A DNA stretch of 64,000 nucleotides from assembly GCF_902652685.1 (NCBI RefSeq), contig NZ_CACRUY010000019.1:23311-87310 (forward strand). The letters run 5' to 3'. The position numbers and the translations under genes are program-made. Source of the stretch: Mycobacterium sp. Marseille-P9652. GTDB lineage: Bacteria > Actinomycetota > Actinomycetes > Mycobacteriales > Mycobacteriaceae. Under the pieces are notes generated by a model that was not told the origin of the DNA, ran no database searches, and saw only the letters and a list, made by a program, of their open reading frames with translations. Positions 25,783 to 35,188 of the stretch are shown piece after piece (the stretch's first letter is position 1; the number at the start of each line of letters is the position of its first letter).

Positions 25783-26975
25783 AGCCGCATCGGCACGCTG
25801 GCCGGGCCGCGCACGGAATTGGTGTGCACGTACGTCACCGCGCCTTCGTCGACGTCCCAGGTGGGGAACCGCTTCAGCGTCTCCTCCAGAGCAATCCGGG
25901 TCTCCAGGCGGGCCAGCGCCGCGCCCAGGCAGAAGTGCGATCCGTGCCCGAAGCTGATGTGCCGGATCCCCGTGCGCTCGACGTCGAGGACGTCGGGGTT
26001 GACGTATTGGCGTTCGTCGCGGCCTGCCGACCCCGTCAGCAGGGCAACGCGCGATCCCGCCGGGATGAGCGTGCCGTTGTAGGTGGCATCGCGTTTCGTG
26101 TAGCGGCCCTGTACGGGCGACGGCGCGTCATAGCGCAGCAGTTCCTCCACGGCGTTGCCGATCAGGTCCGGCCGGTCGACCAGCTTGGCCCGCTGGTCGG
26201 GGTACCGCGCCAGCGTCAGCGCGGCCCATCCCAGCAGGCGCGCGACGGTCTCGTTGCCGGCGACGTTGATCATCGCGATGAACATCAACACTTCACCGTC
26301 GTCCAGGCGACGAGTCTTGCGGCCCGCCTGGACCAGGTCGGAGGCCATCAGGCTGCCGACGATGTCGTCGGTCGGTGTGGCCCGCCGTCGCTGAATCTGA
26401 TCCGCGTAGTAGGCGAACAGCTTCGCGTTGGCCTGCTGGCCCTCCTCGCTGAGCTGGGTCGTGCCCTCGTCGCGGTGTAGCTGGGCATCCGACCACTCAC
26501 GCAGGTTGTCGTGGTCTTCCTCGGGAAAGCCCAGCATGGAGCTGATCACCATCACCGGGAGCTTCATCGAGAACTCGCGCACGTAGTCAAAGCCGCCCGT
26601 CCCCACGAACGCATCCAGGTAGTCACAGCAGAGCGAGCGCACCCGGTCCTCGAGCTGAGCAATCTGGGTGCGAAAGAATGTGCGATTGACCATCTTTCGC
26701 AGTGCGGTGTGATCGGGTGGATCCATCATGATCATCGCCCGCGGCGACGGCCACGGCTCGTCGGTGATCGCATCGAGGGTGAGCCCATGCGACGAGGAGA
26801 ACGTCTCGGTGTCCAACGACGCCTCCATCACGTCGCCGAACCGGCTCAACGCGTAGAAGTCGTAATGCGCGTTGTAGTACGTTGGCGCTTCGTCGCGCAG
26901 CCGTTTCCAGACCCCGTACGGATTCTGGTGCAGCGCGCGGTCGAACGGATCCCAACGTAACTCGATCGTCGTCAT
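25779..26975 (-). CDS. Cytochrome P450
   Basis: A 398-residue P450 with I-helix NVAGNETVAR, K-helix EELLRYD and haem loop SFGHGSHFCLG (Cys at about 349). The I-helix has AGNET instead of the usual AGxET plus Thr, which is still compatible with oxygen activation. ATG 26975 follows GAGAGGACG, a good ribosome-binding site; an extension to 27002 would enter the promoter. It is co-transcribed with a crotonase and divergent from the crotonase at 27071. Confidence 0.93.
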   Translation of the reverse strand: MTTIELRWDPFDRALHQNPYGVWKRLRDEAPTYYNAHYDFYALSRFGDVMEASLDTETFSSSHGLTLDAITDEPWPSPRAMIMMDPPDHTALRKMVNRTFFRTQIAQLEDRVRSLCCDYLDAFVGTGGFDYVREFSMKLPVMVISSMLGFPEEDHDNLREWSDAQLHRDEGTTQLSEEGQQANAKLFAYYADQIQRRRATPTDDIVGSLMASDLVQAGRKTRRLDDGEVLMFIAMINVAGNETVARLLGWAALTLARYPDQRAKLVDRPDLIGNAVEELLRYDAPSPVQGRYTKRDATYNGTLIPAGSRVALLTGSAGRDERQYVNPDVLDVERTGIRHISFGHGSHFCLGAALARLETRIALEETLKRFPTWDVDEGAVTYVHTNSVRGPASVPMRL

Positions 26976-27000
26976 CGGCACCGTCCTCTCGTCAAAGAAC

Positions 27001-27022
27001 ACTATTACATTATCTGTATAGT
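27001..27022. promoter_or_regulatory. AT-rich inverted repeat between divergent genes
   Basis: ACTAT (27001-27005) and ATAGT (27018-27022) form an inverted repeat with a 12-bp spacer in the 95-bp gap between the P450 and crotonase genes. TTATCTG within the spacer resembles sequences in other promoter gaps of the window. It is a candidate operator or overlapping -10 boxes. Confidence 0.35.
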
Positions 27023-27070
27023 TGCACCATCGGCGACGATGTGCTTGCCCGGTCTTGAGGAGGATTAGCG

Positions 27071-27883
27071 ATGGAAACGCGAGAACTCGAGCACGTGATC
27101 TACCAGAAGGACGGCCCCATTGCGCGGATCATCCTCAACAACCCCAACGCCGCCAACGCACAGTCCTCCGAGATGGTCCACAGCGTCAACGAGGCGCTGG
27201 ACGACGCGCAGTACGACTATGACATCAAGGTCGTGATCATCAAGGCCAACGGCAAGGGATTCTGCTCAGGCCACATCCCCACCGGCGCGTACCCCGAATT
27301 CATGGCCGAACTGCAGGCGTCGGGGAAGGTATGGCGTTCAGCGGCACAACTGTTCCTGTGGCCGGTGCTGAAATTGTGGGAATTCCCCAAGCCGGTGATC
27401 GCCCAGGTGCACGGGTATGCGATCGGCGGCGGCACGACATGGGCGCTGATCCCTGAGATCACGGTGTGTTCCGAGGACGCGTGGTTTCAGATGCCCTTGG
27501 TGCCGGGGTTCGGTCTGCCGGGCGCCGAGACCATGTTCGAGCCGTGGGTGTTCATGAACTACAAGCGGGCCGCCGAGTACCTCTACACCGCGCAGCGGTT
27601 GAGCGCGGCGGAAGCGCTCGAGTTCGGCCTCGTGAACCGGGTCGTCCCCGCCGACGAGCTCGAGGCCACCGTCGAGGACCTGGCCGCACAGATCGCGAAG
27701 GCGCCCCTGATCACGTTGCAGGCCGTCAAGTCCGGCGTCATCCGCGCGTGGGAGACGATGGGCTTTCGGACTCACCAGCAAGCGAGTAACGACCTGCAGG
27801 CGATGGTGACCGGCAGCAAGGAGTTCCAGGAATTCATCGCGGAGCTCATGAAGAAGGGCTCCAAACCGACTGAACGCATTTAG
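27071..27883 (+). CDS. Enoyl-CoA hydratase/isomerase-family protein
   Basis: A 270-residue crotonase with GFCSGHIPTG (oxyanion hole), AIGGGTTWALIPE and MPLVPGFGLPGAE. Thr stands where classical hydratases have catalytic Glu144, and the second Glu is Leu, so the reaction is unclear. The C-terminal tail is longer and lysine-rich. A strong GAGGAGG ribosome-binding site lies at 27057-27063. It is 2 bp upstream of an acyl-CoA dehydrogenase gene, so both probably act on one CoA thioester. Confidence 0.86.
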   Translation: METRELEHVIYQKDGPIARIILNNPNAANAQSSEMVHSVNEALDDAQYDYDIKVVIIKANGKGFCSGHIPTGAYPEFMAELQASGKVWRSAAQLFLWPVLKLWEFPKPVIAQVHGYAIGGGTTWALIPEITVCSEDAWFQMPLVPGFGLPGAETMFEPWVFMNYKRAAEYLYTAQRLSAAEALEFGLVNRVVPADELEATVEDLAAQIAKAPLITLQAVKSGVIRAWETMGFRTHQQASNDLQAMVTGSKEFQEFIAELMKKGSKPTERI

Positions 27884-27885
27884 CC

Positions 27886-29088
27886 ATGCCACTAAAGCCC
27901 ATCATCAGATTCGGCGGTGACGAGAGCACCGAGACCCTGCGTGCCTCAATCCGCGGGTGGCTGGCTGACAACCTCCCCGACGAGTTCCGCCGCACCGCGG
28001 CCAATCCCGACTACCTGCCGCGCGACGCTCACGAACGTGCGGTCGCGTTCTGCAGGGCGTTGCACGAGCGGGGATGGTTCGTGCCGCATTGGCCGGCCGA
28101 GTACGAGGGCGGCGGACGCGGGATCGTCGAACAAGTGGTTATCCGTGAGGAGCTCGCATATGCGGGCGCCCCGCTGGTGAACACCAACGGCGTGAACATG
28201 TTGGCACCGGTGCTATTCAAATACGGGACACCCGAACAGAAGTCGGAGCACCTGCCCGCCATCGCGCGCTCGGAACGCATGTGGGCACAGGGCTATTCGG
28301 AACCGGAGGCCGGTTCGGACCTGGCGTCGCTGCGCATGACGGCCCGGCGAGACGGAGACGAGTACGTCCTGGATGGGCAAAAGACGTGGACGAGCAACGG
28401 CGTGCTCGCGGACTGGATCTTCGTCCTGGCCCGCACCTCGCCGGTGGCCGACAAGCACCAGGCCGGAATCTCGTTCTTCCTCGTCGACCTGCAAAGTCCG
28501 GGCATCACGCGCCGGCCGATCCGGTCGATGACCGGTTATCCGACCTTCGCCGAGGAGTTCTTCGACGGTGTGCGCGTGCCCGCCGCCAACCTCGTGGGGG
28601 GCGAGGGGGAGGGCTGGACGGTCGGGAAGGCGCTGCTGGCCGCCGAGCGGTCGAATATCACCAGGGCGGCCCAGGCTCAGCGCTACCTCGACGAGCTGAT
28701 CGACTGGTGTCACGCGCAGAAGGGCTCAGCGCACGACCCGCTGTCCGATCCGGCCAACCGCATCGCGTTGGCCCGCGCCGTCGAACGCGTCGAGGTGGGC
28801 CGCGCCCTGTCCTACCGGGTAGCTCACCTGCAGGCGGCCGGCGCGCTGGACCCCGCGCTGCCGTCGTTGTCGAAGCTGTATCACTCCGAGCTGACCGCCG
28901 AACTGCGCGGACTCGGAGCCCAAATCCTCGGCCCGGCCGGCGAACTCATGCCGGATGACCCCGGCGCCGTGCTCGACGGGCACTTCTCCGAAGGCCTCTT
29001 GTTGTCGTTGCTCCACACGATCGGCGGCGGCACCAGCGAGATCCAGCGTGACCTGATCTCGACGGTCGGCCTGGGCATGCCGCGCTGA
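27886..29088 (+). CDS. Acyl-CoA dehydrogenase, FSEP-type subunit without adjacent partner
   Basis: A 400-residue flavoprotein with GYSEPEAGSDLASL (residues 136-149) and GGTSEIQRDLIS near the C terminus. As in the other FSEP-type subunits, the FGxPIxxFQ motif is missing, but no complementary subunit is adjacent. The only unpaired FQ-type subunit in the window is at 46552, so the two may be partners at a distance, or this protein pairs elsewhere. It converges on the crotonase gene at 29091 with a 2-bp gap. Confidence 0.88.
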   Translation: MPLKPIIRFGGDESTETLRASIRGWLADNLPDEFRRTAANPDYLPRDAHERAVAFCRALHERGWFVPHWPAEYEGGGRGIVEQVVIREELAYAGAPLVNTNGVNMLAPVLFKYGTPEQKSEHLPAIARSERMWAQGYSEPEAGSDLASLRMTARRDGDEYVLDGQKTWTSNGVLADWIFVLARTSPVADKHQAGISFFLVDLQSPGITRRPIRSMTGYPTFAEEFFDGVRVPAANLVGGEGEGWTVGKALLAAERSNITRAAQAQRYLDELIDWCHAQKGSAHDPLSDPANRIALARAVERVEVGRALSYRVAHLQAAGALDPALPSLSKLYHSELTAELRGLGAQILGPAGELMPDDPGAVLDGHFSEGLLLSLLHTIGGGTSEIQRDLISTVGLGMPR

Positions 29089-29090
29089 CG

Positions 29091-29849
29091 TCAGGAGTAG
29101 GCGGCTCGTCCTGCGGCGGCCGCCGAACGTTGCTGCGCCACGGTCGCCATCGCCAGTTCGAGCGGATGAAACGCGGCGAGCTGAGCGGCCTCGGCGGAGC
29201 TGATGAGGCGCTTGGTCATTTCGACCGCCCCGGCGTCGGCTCGCGCCAGGTCCCCGGCGATGGCTTCGGCACACGCGATCGCCGAACCGGGCTCCACTAC
29301 ATCGGTGACCAGTCCCAGGCGCTCGCCCTCGGCCGCCGACAGGCGGGCTCCGCGCAGCAGCAGCGAAGCCGCGCGGTGCCTCCCCAGCTGCTGGGTCAGG
29401 CGCCAGGCCAGCCCGCCGTCGGGAACCACGGCGCGGGCCACGAACGGGGCGGCGAAGTAGGCGTCGGACGCGCACACCACCAGGTCGCACGCCAGCGCCA
29501 GGCTCCATCCGAGGCCGACAGCGGCGCCCTCGACCGCGGCGATGGTCGGCACCGGCACCGCCTTGAGTTGCTCCATCACCCGTTGGGCATGTTCGACGCG
29601 CCCGGCCGGGCCCAACGGGCCACTGCCGTGGGCCGGCCCCGTCTTCAGATCGCCACCCGCGCAGAAGAATCCGTCCGCCCCCGCCAGCACGACGCCGCGA
29701 ACGTCATCCGCGACGACGCTGTGCAGGACGTCCGACAGTTCGGTCCACGACTCGTAGCGCAGGGCATTGCGCTGTCGCGGCCGGTTGAGCAGCACCACGG
29801 CGACGCCGTCGCGGTCTTCCCGACGGATCAGCGGATCGCTGACTGTCAC
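29091..29849 (-). CDS. Enoyl-CoA hydratase/isomerase-family protein
   Basis: A 252-residue crotonase with FFCAGGDLK, AVGLGWSLALACDL and VVPDGGLAW. The hydratase glutamates are missing and PDGG is kept, as in PaaG-like isomerases. GTG 29849 overlaps the stop of the next crotonase gene (GTGA), and the family N terminus starts there; a longer frame to 30164 is antisense noise within that gene. It is the last gene of a five-gene minus-strand operon. Confidence 0.85.
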   Translation of the reverse strand: MTVSDPLIRREDRDGVAVVLLNRPRQRNALRYESWTELSDVLHSVVADDVRGVVLAGADGFFCAGGDLKTGPAHGSGPLGPAGRVEHAQRVMEQLKAVPVPTIAAVEGAAVGLGWSLALACDLVVCASDAYFAAPFVARAVVPDGGLAWRLTQQLGRHRAASLLLRGARLSAAEGERLGLVTDVVEPGSAIACAEAIAGDLARADAGAVEMTKRLISSAEAAQLAAFHPLELAMATVAQQRSAAAAGRAAYS

Positions 29850-30646
29850 TGTCGCCCGAGGAACTTGTCGATGGCGGCGCGATGCTCGGGTGTGGTGAAG
29901 CACTCTGTCTCGGCCGAGATGCCGTATTCGAGGATGCCGGTGATCGCGCGCTGGGCGTGCAGATTCAGCGTCCGCTTGGTGTCCTGTACCGCCCTTGGCG
30001 GCAGCGCGGCGAGTCGGTGGGCCACCTTGAGCCCCTCCTGCTTGATCTCCGCGTGCGGTACGACCCGGTTGGCCAAGCCCAACTCGACGGCCTTGTCGGC
30101 CTTGATGCGTTCGCCGAGCATCAAATACTCCTTGGCCTTCAGCAGGCTCATCAGCAGTGGCCACAAGACAGATCCACCGTCACCGGCGACCAGTCCGCTC
30201 GCGACGTGGGTGTCGGCGAAGAAGGCGCGGTCGGACATCAGGACGATGTCACACAACACCGCGATGCTGCACCCGAAGCCGACCGCGGGCCCGTTGACGG
30301 CCGCGACCACGGGCAGCGGAAAGTCGATCATGTCGCGGACGATGCGGCGGGCGTCGCGCATGCCGGCGCGCCGCGTCACCGGGTTGTTGACGTGGGTTTC
30401 CAACCACTCCACGAGGTTTCCGCCGGCGGAGAAGTAGTCGCCCGTGCCGGTGATGAGCACCGCGCGTGCTTCGGGATCCTCAGCAAGATCAGCCCATAGC
30501 CTCGTGAATGCCGTGTGCATTGTGTTGTTGACTGCGTTGGCGTCGTCAGGGTTGTTCAATGTCACGATCCGAACGGGACCGTCGGTGGCCACGAGGATCT
30601 CCTCGCACCCGGTCAACTCCGACGTGCCTTGCGGTAGCTCGGTCAT
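29846..30646 (-). CDS. Enoyl-CoA hydratase/isomerase-family protein
   Basis: A 266-residue crotonase with YFSAGGNLVEW, AVGFGCSIAVLCDI and LVAGDGGSVLW. The position of hydratase Glu164 appears to be His (ADTH). It is flanked by two further crotonase genes in the same direction, giving a tandem set of three diverged paralogues that probably act on successive or alternative CoA intermediates. ATG 30646 is 6 bp downstream of the preceding gene. Confidence 0.85.
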   Translation of the reverse strand: MTELPQGTSELTGCEEILVATDGPVRIVTLNNPDDANAVNNTMHTAFTRLWADLAEDPEARAVLITGTGDYFSAGGNLVEWLETHVNNPVTRRAGMRDARRIVRDMIDFPLPVVAAVNGPAVGFGCSIAVLCDIVLMSDRAFFADTHVASGLVAGDGGSVLWPLLMSLLKAKEYLMLGERIKADKAVELGLANRVVPHAEIKQEGLKVAHRLAALPPRAVQDTKRTLNLHAQRAITGILEYGISAETECFTTPEHRAAIDKFLGRQ

Positions 30647-30652
30647 GGGCGG

Positions 30653-31504
30653 TCAGCCATCCTCGCGCGGCGCCAGCCACGCGGATCGTCTGGTCTGAAC
30701 GAACGCGTCGCGGTCATGGCTGACCGCCCAATCCGGCGATCGCTTCTGCAGGAATGCCGTAAAGGCCTCGATTTGTTCGGCGGTTCCGATCGACGACCAG
30801 TAGCCCGTCACGTCGACGGGCGGGAGCGCGCGCGCCATCTCGCGTTTGACGGCCGCGCGGGCGACGGGGCCAGTCTTTCGGACTCGCTCGAGCAACGCAT
30901 CGACTTCCGACCGCAGGGAGTCGTGCGGGACAACTTTACCAACCAGACCGAGTCGCTCGGCTTCGGTCGCATCGACCCAATCATTGCCGTAGATAAGGTG
31001 ATTGGCCCTCAGCGTGCCCAGCCGCTGCGGCAGGCGGGCGGCGACGAACGCCTCATACACGCCGCGGGTCAGGTCCGGGACCCGGAACCGGGCGCGGTCG
31101 GACGCGACGACGAGGTCGGCAAACAACGTCATCACCAAGCCGCCGCCCATGGCGATGCCGTTGACGGCGCAGACGACGAGTTTCGGTATCTTGCCCAGTG
31201 TTTCGAATGGCGTGCCGTCGTAGGACTCGGTGAACGCGTCCCAGCTGCGATCCGGATTCTCCACGGCGTTCATGTCGCCGCCCGCACAGAACACATCGCC
31301 CGTCCCGGTGATCACCAGGAAATTCAGGTCCGGTTCGTCGGCGACGATCATCGCGGCCCGCTTGATCCCGTGATAACCGTCGGCGGTGACGGCGTTCCGC
31401 TTCTCCGGTCGGTTGATGGTGACGGTCAGGGTGTCGCCGTCGATGCGCCCCTTGAGCTCGGCGGCGCAGAGGTCGACGTCGACGGAATCCGGTAGCGCGC
31501 TCAC
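30653..31504 (-). CDS. Enoyl-CoA hydratase/isomerase-family protein
   Basis: A 283-residue crotonase with VFCAGGDMNAVE, GIAMGGGLVMTLFADL and RVPDLTRGVYEAF. The second acidic position is Asp rather than Glu, and the first is lost, so a hydrolase, isomerase or ring-opening function is conceivable. GTG 31504 overlaps the stop of the lipoyl-domain gene (GTGA), tying it to the 2-oxoacid-dehydrogenase-like genes upstream. Confidence 0.85.
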   Translation of the reverse strand: MSALPDSVDVDLCAAELKGRIDGDTLTVTINRPEKRNAVTADGYHGIKRAAMIVADEPDLNFLVITGTGDVFCAGGDMNAVENPDRSWDAFTESYDGTPFETLGKIPKLVVCAVNGIAMGGGLVMTLFADLVVASDRARFRVPDLTRGVYEAFVAARLPQRLGTLRANHLIYGNDWVDATEAERLGLVGKVVPHDSLRSEVDALLERVRKTGPVARAAVKREMARALPPVDVTGYWSSIGTAEQIEAFTAFLQKRSPDWAVSHDRDAFVQTRRSAWLAPREDG

Positions 31505-31734
31505 TGCGCCTCGATCACGGCGAGCAGTTCACCGACGTCATAGCTTGCCCCGGCGCTGATCTTCCAGGTGACGAGGCCACTGGCGGGCGCCTCGATGTCC
31601 ATCTCGACCTTGTCGGTGGCGATCTGGTAAAGCGGATCCCCTTCGGAAACCTGGGCCCCGTCGGCCACGTAGATCTGAGTGACCTCCGCTTCGGTGATCG
31701 CGTCGCCCGGCTTCGGCATCCGCACCTCCGTCAC
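31501..31734 (-). CDS. Stand-alone lipoyl/biotinyl carrier domain protein
   Basis: A 77-residue protein consisting only of a lipoyl domain: MPKPGDAITEAEV at the start, the lipoylation loop TDKVEMDIEAP with Lys 42, and a C-terminal GELLAVIE strand. Normally this domain is fused to the E2 acyltransferase, but here no catalytic E2 follows. GTG 31734 overlaps the E1 gene stop (GTGA), so it is probably the acyl carrier of the adjacent fused E1. The long open frame upstream is another phase of the E1 gene. Confidence 0.88.
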   Translation of the reverse strand: MTEVRMPKPGDAITEAEVTQIYVADGAQVSEGDPLYQIATDKVEMDIEAPASGLVTWKISAGASYDVGELLAVIEAQ

Positions 31735-33749
31735 ACGATCCCCCTGATCGCTTCGACCAGTCGCGCGGCGTCCGGGCGGCAGGCGGCTTCCAATGTCGCC
31801 GCCCGCGGCACGGGCGTGTAGGTGCCGGCCACGCGCTGGATGGGGCTCGCCAGCACGCCGAAAAGATCCGTTCCGACGGCCGCGGCGATTTCGGCTCCCG
31901 GGCCGCAGAATCCGACGGATTCGTGGGTGACGACCAGCCGACGGGTTCTGCGGACGGATTCGAGGACGGTGGCCAGATCCAACGGCACCAGCGTGCGGAG
32001 ATCGACCACCTCCACCGAAACGCTCTGCGCGGCAAGCTGGTCGGCGGCGTCGAGCGCGGCGTGCACCAGGCTGCCGTAGGTGCAGATGGTGACGTCGGTG
32101 CCGGCGCGTTTGACGTCGGCCTGCCCGAGCGGGATCACGTAGTCGGTCGTCGGGACGGGGCCCTTGCCGCCGCCGTAGTAAAGCTTCATCGACTCGATGA
32201 ACAGGCAGGGATCGTCTTCTCCGAGGCAGGCGTTGAGCAGCCCGACCGCGTCGGCGGCGGTGCTGGGCCAGACGACCTTGATGCCGGGTGTGTGCATCGC
32301 CCACGCCTCGAACGCTTGCGAGTGCTGCGGGCCGGCCGCCGTCCCCACCATGGCGCGGATGACCATCGGTGCGCCCTGCCGGCCGCCGGACATGTACCGG
32401 ATCTTCGCGGCGTGGTTGGCGATCTGATCCATGGCCACGCCGAGGAAGTCCACGAACATGAGCTCCGCCACCGGCCGGAGGCCGCCCAGCGCCGCACCCA
32501 CGGCGGCCCCGATGATCGAGGATTCGGCGATCGGGGTGTCGCGCACCCGGTGGCTGCCGTACTTCGTCGACAACCCGGCGGTGATCTTGAACATGCCGCC
32601 CGACGGGTCGGCAATGTCCTCCCCGAGGAGCACGATCGAATCGTCGGCCGCCATCGCGCGGTCCAGGGTGCGGTGAATCGCCTGCACGAGGCCCAGGGTC
32701 TCCGTTTCGCCCTGGGGAATCGCGGCTCGCTCCGTTACCGGCGACGCGATCTCGATGCCGTCCGCGGCGAACACGTCGCGGGTCAGTTCATCGGCATCGG
32801 GGGGGTCGGCGTCGCGCGCGGCGGCGAAGGCCGCGTCGATCTCGGCGACCAGCTCCGCATCGATGCGGTCGAGGTCGGCCTCGTCGGCCAGGCCCTCCTC
32901 GACGAGCCGCCGCCGATACCGGGCGAAGGGCGGGTCGGCGCGCCTGGCGGCCAGTTCGTCCGGGTCGGCATACGGCATCTGGTCGCCGAAGTAGTGCCCC
33001 TGCAGGCGGTAGGCGACGGCTTCGACGAACGACGGGCCGGCCCCGGAGCGAGCCCGCTCGGCCGCCTCGGACACGGCTTGGTACACCGCGTGCGGGTCCG
33101 TGCCGTCGACCGTGACGCCGGGCATCGCGTAGCCCGCGGCCCGGTCGGACAGTCGAGCCGTTCGGGTGTACCCGGCCACCGGCGTGCACTCGGCCCAGGC
33201 GTTGTTCTGGCAGAAGAACACCACCGGAAGCGCCCACAGCGCCGCCATGTTCATCGCCTCGTGGACGTAGCCGATGCTGGTCGCCCCGTCGCCGAAGCTC
33301 ACCAGCACCACGCGGTCGCTGCCCTTGATGGCCTCCGCCAGCGCGATCCCGTTCGCGATCAGGGGACCCGCACCCACGATGCCGGTGGTCCAGGCGATGC
33401 CATGCTCGGGGTCGTAGATGCCCATCGCGCCGGCCTTGCCCTTCGACAGGCCGGTGCCGCGGCCCAGGATCTCGGCGAAGTACCCGGGCAGGTCGATGCC
33501 CTTGGCCACGACGTCGCCGAGTCCGCGATAGGTGGTGACGAGTTGATCGGTGCTCGAGAGGGCGAGCGCGGCCCCCGCCGACATCGCCTCCTGACCGTCC
33601 ACCGGCCAGTAGCTCATCGCGATTTCACCGGACGACAGCCCTTTTCGGACGCGCTGGTCGCAGTGGCGCACCTTGCTCATGAGGCGGTACAACTCGACGG
33701 CACGGTCGCTGCTCAGTGCCCGGGTTCCCGTGTCTACCTGCGTGGCCAT
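31731..33749 (-). CDS. Fused E1 alpha-beta thiamine-diphosphate 2-oxoacid dehydrogenase
   Basis: A 672-residue protein with both E1 subunits on one chain. The alpha half (about 15-325) has the thiamine-diphosphate motif GDG (153-155)...NN (182-183), and the beta half (about 350-672) starts with LLGEDIADPSGG. E1 oxidatively decarboxylates 2-oxoacids, or cleaves acetoin-like diketones, onto lipoyl-lysine. No E2 acyltransferase or E3 dihydrolipoamide dehydrogenase is near. ATG 33749 follows AAGGAG; an upstream extension to 33794 overlaps the AT-rich promoter. Its neighbours (lipoyl domain and three crotonases) suggest one acyl-CoA-forming pathway. Confidence 0.92.
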   Translation of the reverse strand: MATQVDTGTRALSSDRAVELYRLMSKVRHCDQRVRKGLSSGEIAMSYWPVDGQEAMSAGAALALSSTDQLVTTYRGLGDVVAKGIDLPGYFAEILGRGTGLSKGKAGAMGIYDPEHGIAWTTGIVGAGPLIANGIALAEAIKGSDRVVLVSFGDGATSIGYVHEAMNMAALWALPVVFFCQNNAWAECTPVAGYTRTARLSDRAAGYAMPGVTVDGTDPHAVYQAVSEAAERARSGAGPSFVEAVAYRLQGHYFGDQMPYADPDELAARRADPPFARYRRRLVEEGLADEADLDRIDAELVAEIDAAFAAARDADPPDADELTRDVFAADGIEIASPVTERAAIPQGETETLGLVQAIHRTLDRAMAADDSIVLLGEDIADPSGGMFKITAGLSTKYGSHRVRDTPIAESSIIGAAVGAALGGLRPVAELMFVDFLGVAMDQIANHAAKIRYMSGGRQGAPMVIRAMVGTAAGPQHSQAFEAWAMHTPGIKVVWPSTAADAVGLLNACLGEDDPCLFIESMKLYYGGGKGPVPTTDYVIPLGQADVKRAGTDVTICTYGSLVHAALDAADQLAAQSVSVEVVDLRTLVPLDLATVLESVRRTRRLVVTHESVGFCGPGAEIAAAVGTDLFGVLASPIQRVAGTYTPVPRAATLEAACRPDAARLVEAIRGIV

Positions 33750-33855
33750 CACCACTCCTTCGCGATGCGCTCCGCCGACGAGCATACAATACAATATGAC
33801 GATATCTGTTCAGTCGTCCGATGGACGGCTCCCGGCAGGAAGAACTTCGACCTCG

Positions 33856-35130
33856 ATGCCCGCACGCCCAGCCTTACAAGCCGGTGAAGGCCTGCCCACC
33901 AATGTGCACGGTGCCGCCGACCCCCGCTTTGCCTGCGCAGTGAAAACCTTCGCCAGACTCTTTCCCGGTCCCCGGTATGGCGGTGGCGCGCTGTCGGTCT
34001 ACGTCGACGGCCAACCGGTCGTCGACGTGTGGACCGGCCGGTCGGATCGCGAGGGGCGGGTGCCCTGGTCCGCGGACACCGGCGCGATGGTCTTCTCCGC
34101 GGGTAAGGGCGTGGCGTCGACTGTCCTGCACCGGCTCGCCGACCGTGGATTGCTCTCCTACGACAACCCCATCGCGCAGTACTGGCCCGCGTTCGGCGCC
34201 AACGGGAAGTCCGACATCACCGTGCGCGACATGATGCGGCACACGACCGGCCTGTCCCGGCTCGGGACCGTCACGGCCGAGCAGTTGCTCGATCACCGAT
34301 TCATGGAAGAGCGGCTGGCCGCGGCGCCGGTTGACCGTCTCGCCGGTCGAGCCGCGTACCACGCGTTCACCTTCGGATGGTTGGCATCCGGATTGGCCCG
34401 CGCGATCACCGGCAAGGGCATGCGGGAGCTCTTCCGCACGGAAGTCGCGCAACCACTGGACACCGACGGTATCCACCTCGGGCGTCCGCCGGCCGATGCG
34501 CCCACGAAGGCCGCGCAGACGATGTTCCCGCAACGGTTCTCGGGCGGGCCGGTGCTTGGCCGGCTGATTTCGCTCATGGCCAGGCTGCCGGTTCCGGGTC
34601 CGCTCGGCGCAACCTACGTACCCGGTATCACCTCGCTGGTACAGGGCGACATGGCGCTGCTGGACAGCGAGATCCCCGCGGTGAACGCGGTGGTGACCGC
34701 CCGCGGGCTGGCCAAGATGTATGGGGCGCTCACCAACGGCGGATCTATCGATGGGCAGCGATTCCTCTCGCAGGAATTGGTCGCGTCGCTCACGGGCAGG
34801 CGCAGCCTTCGGCCAGACCTCAACGTCTTCTTCCCGATGTCGTTTCACCTGGGGTACCACGGATCACCGGTACCGGGTCTCCTGCGGGGCTTCGGGCACG
34901 CCGGTCTGGGCGGCACCATCGGCTGGGCCGACCCGATCACCAAGAGCTCGTTCGGCTTCGTCCACAACCGACTGCTGACGCCGATGGTCGCCGACCAACT
35001 CCTCTTCGTACCGCTGCTGATACCGCTGCAGCGTGCCGTCAACGAGGCGCACGGCGGCGAGCTCGTCACAGTCCCACGGTTCGGCGCACGACCCTCCGAC
35101 GAGGCGCGCACCGAAACCGCCGGCCGCTGA
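33856..35130 (+). CDS. Serine beta-lactamase-like hydrolase/esterase
   Basis: A 424-residue protein of the beta-lactamase/LipL-LipE esterase family. The nucleophile motif is SAGK (Ser 81, Lys 84), followed by the Tyr-containing AAYHAFTFGW segment and GHAGLGGTIGW near the C terminus. It would hydrolyse an ester or lactone. No signal peptide is seen, so it is probably cytoplasmic. ATG 33856 is a judgement: ATG 33796 would give 20 more residues but lies inside the AT-rich promoter shared with the E1 gene, and GTG codons downstream are also possible. Confidence 0.85.
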   Translation: MPARPALQAGEGLPTNVHGAADPRFACAVKTFARLFPGPRYGGGALSVYVDGQPVVDVWTGRSDREGRVPWSADTGAMVFSAGKGVASTVLHRLADRGLLSYDNPIAQYWPAFGANGKSDITVRDMMRHTTGLSRLGTVTAEQLLDHRFMEERLAAAPVDRLAGRAAYHAFTFGWLASGLARAITGKGMRELFRTEVAQPLDTDGIHLGRPPADAPTKAAQTMFPQRFSGGPVLGRLISLMARLPVPGPLGATYVPGITSLVQGDMALLDSEIPAVNAVVTARGLAKMYGALTNGGSIDGQRFLSQELVASLTGRRSLRPDLNVFFPMSFHLGYHGSPVPGLLRGFGHAGLGGTIGWADPITKSSFGFVHNRLLTPMVADQLLFVPLLIPLQRAVNEAHGGELVTVPRFGARPSDEARTETAGR

Positions 35131-35188
35131 CCCGACAACCTCAGGCGGTATCGTCTACGGGTCTCTATCCGGCCGGCACGGGAAGCAG

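Noticed and set aside
31923-33887. 654-codon plus-strand open frame over the E1 gene
   Set aside because: It is a shadow of the well-supported E1 alpha-beta gene and has no recognisable motif.
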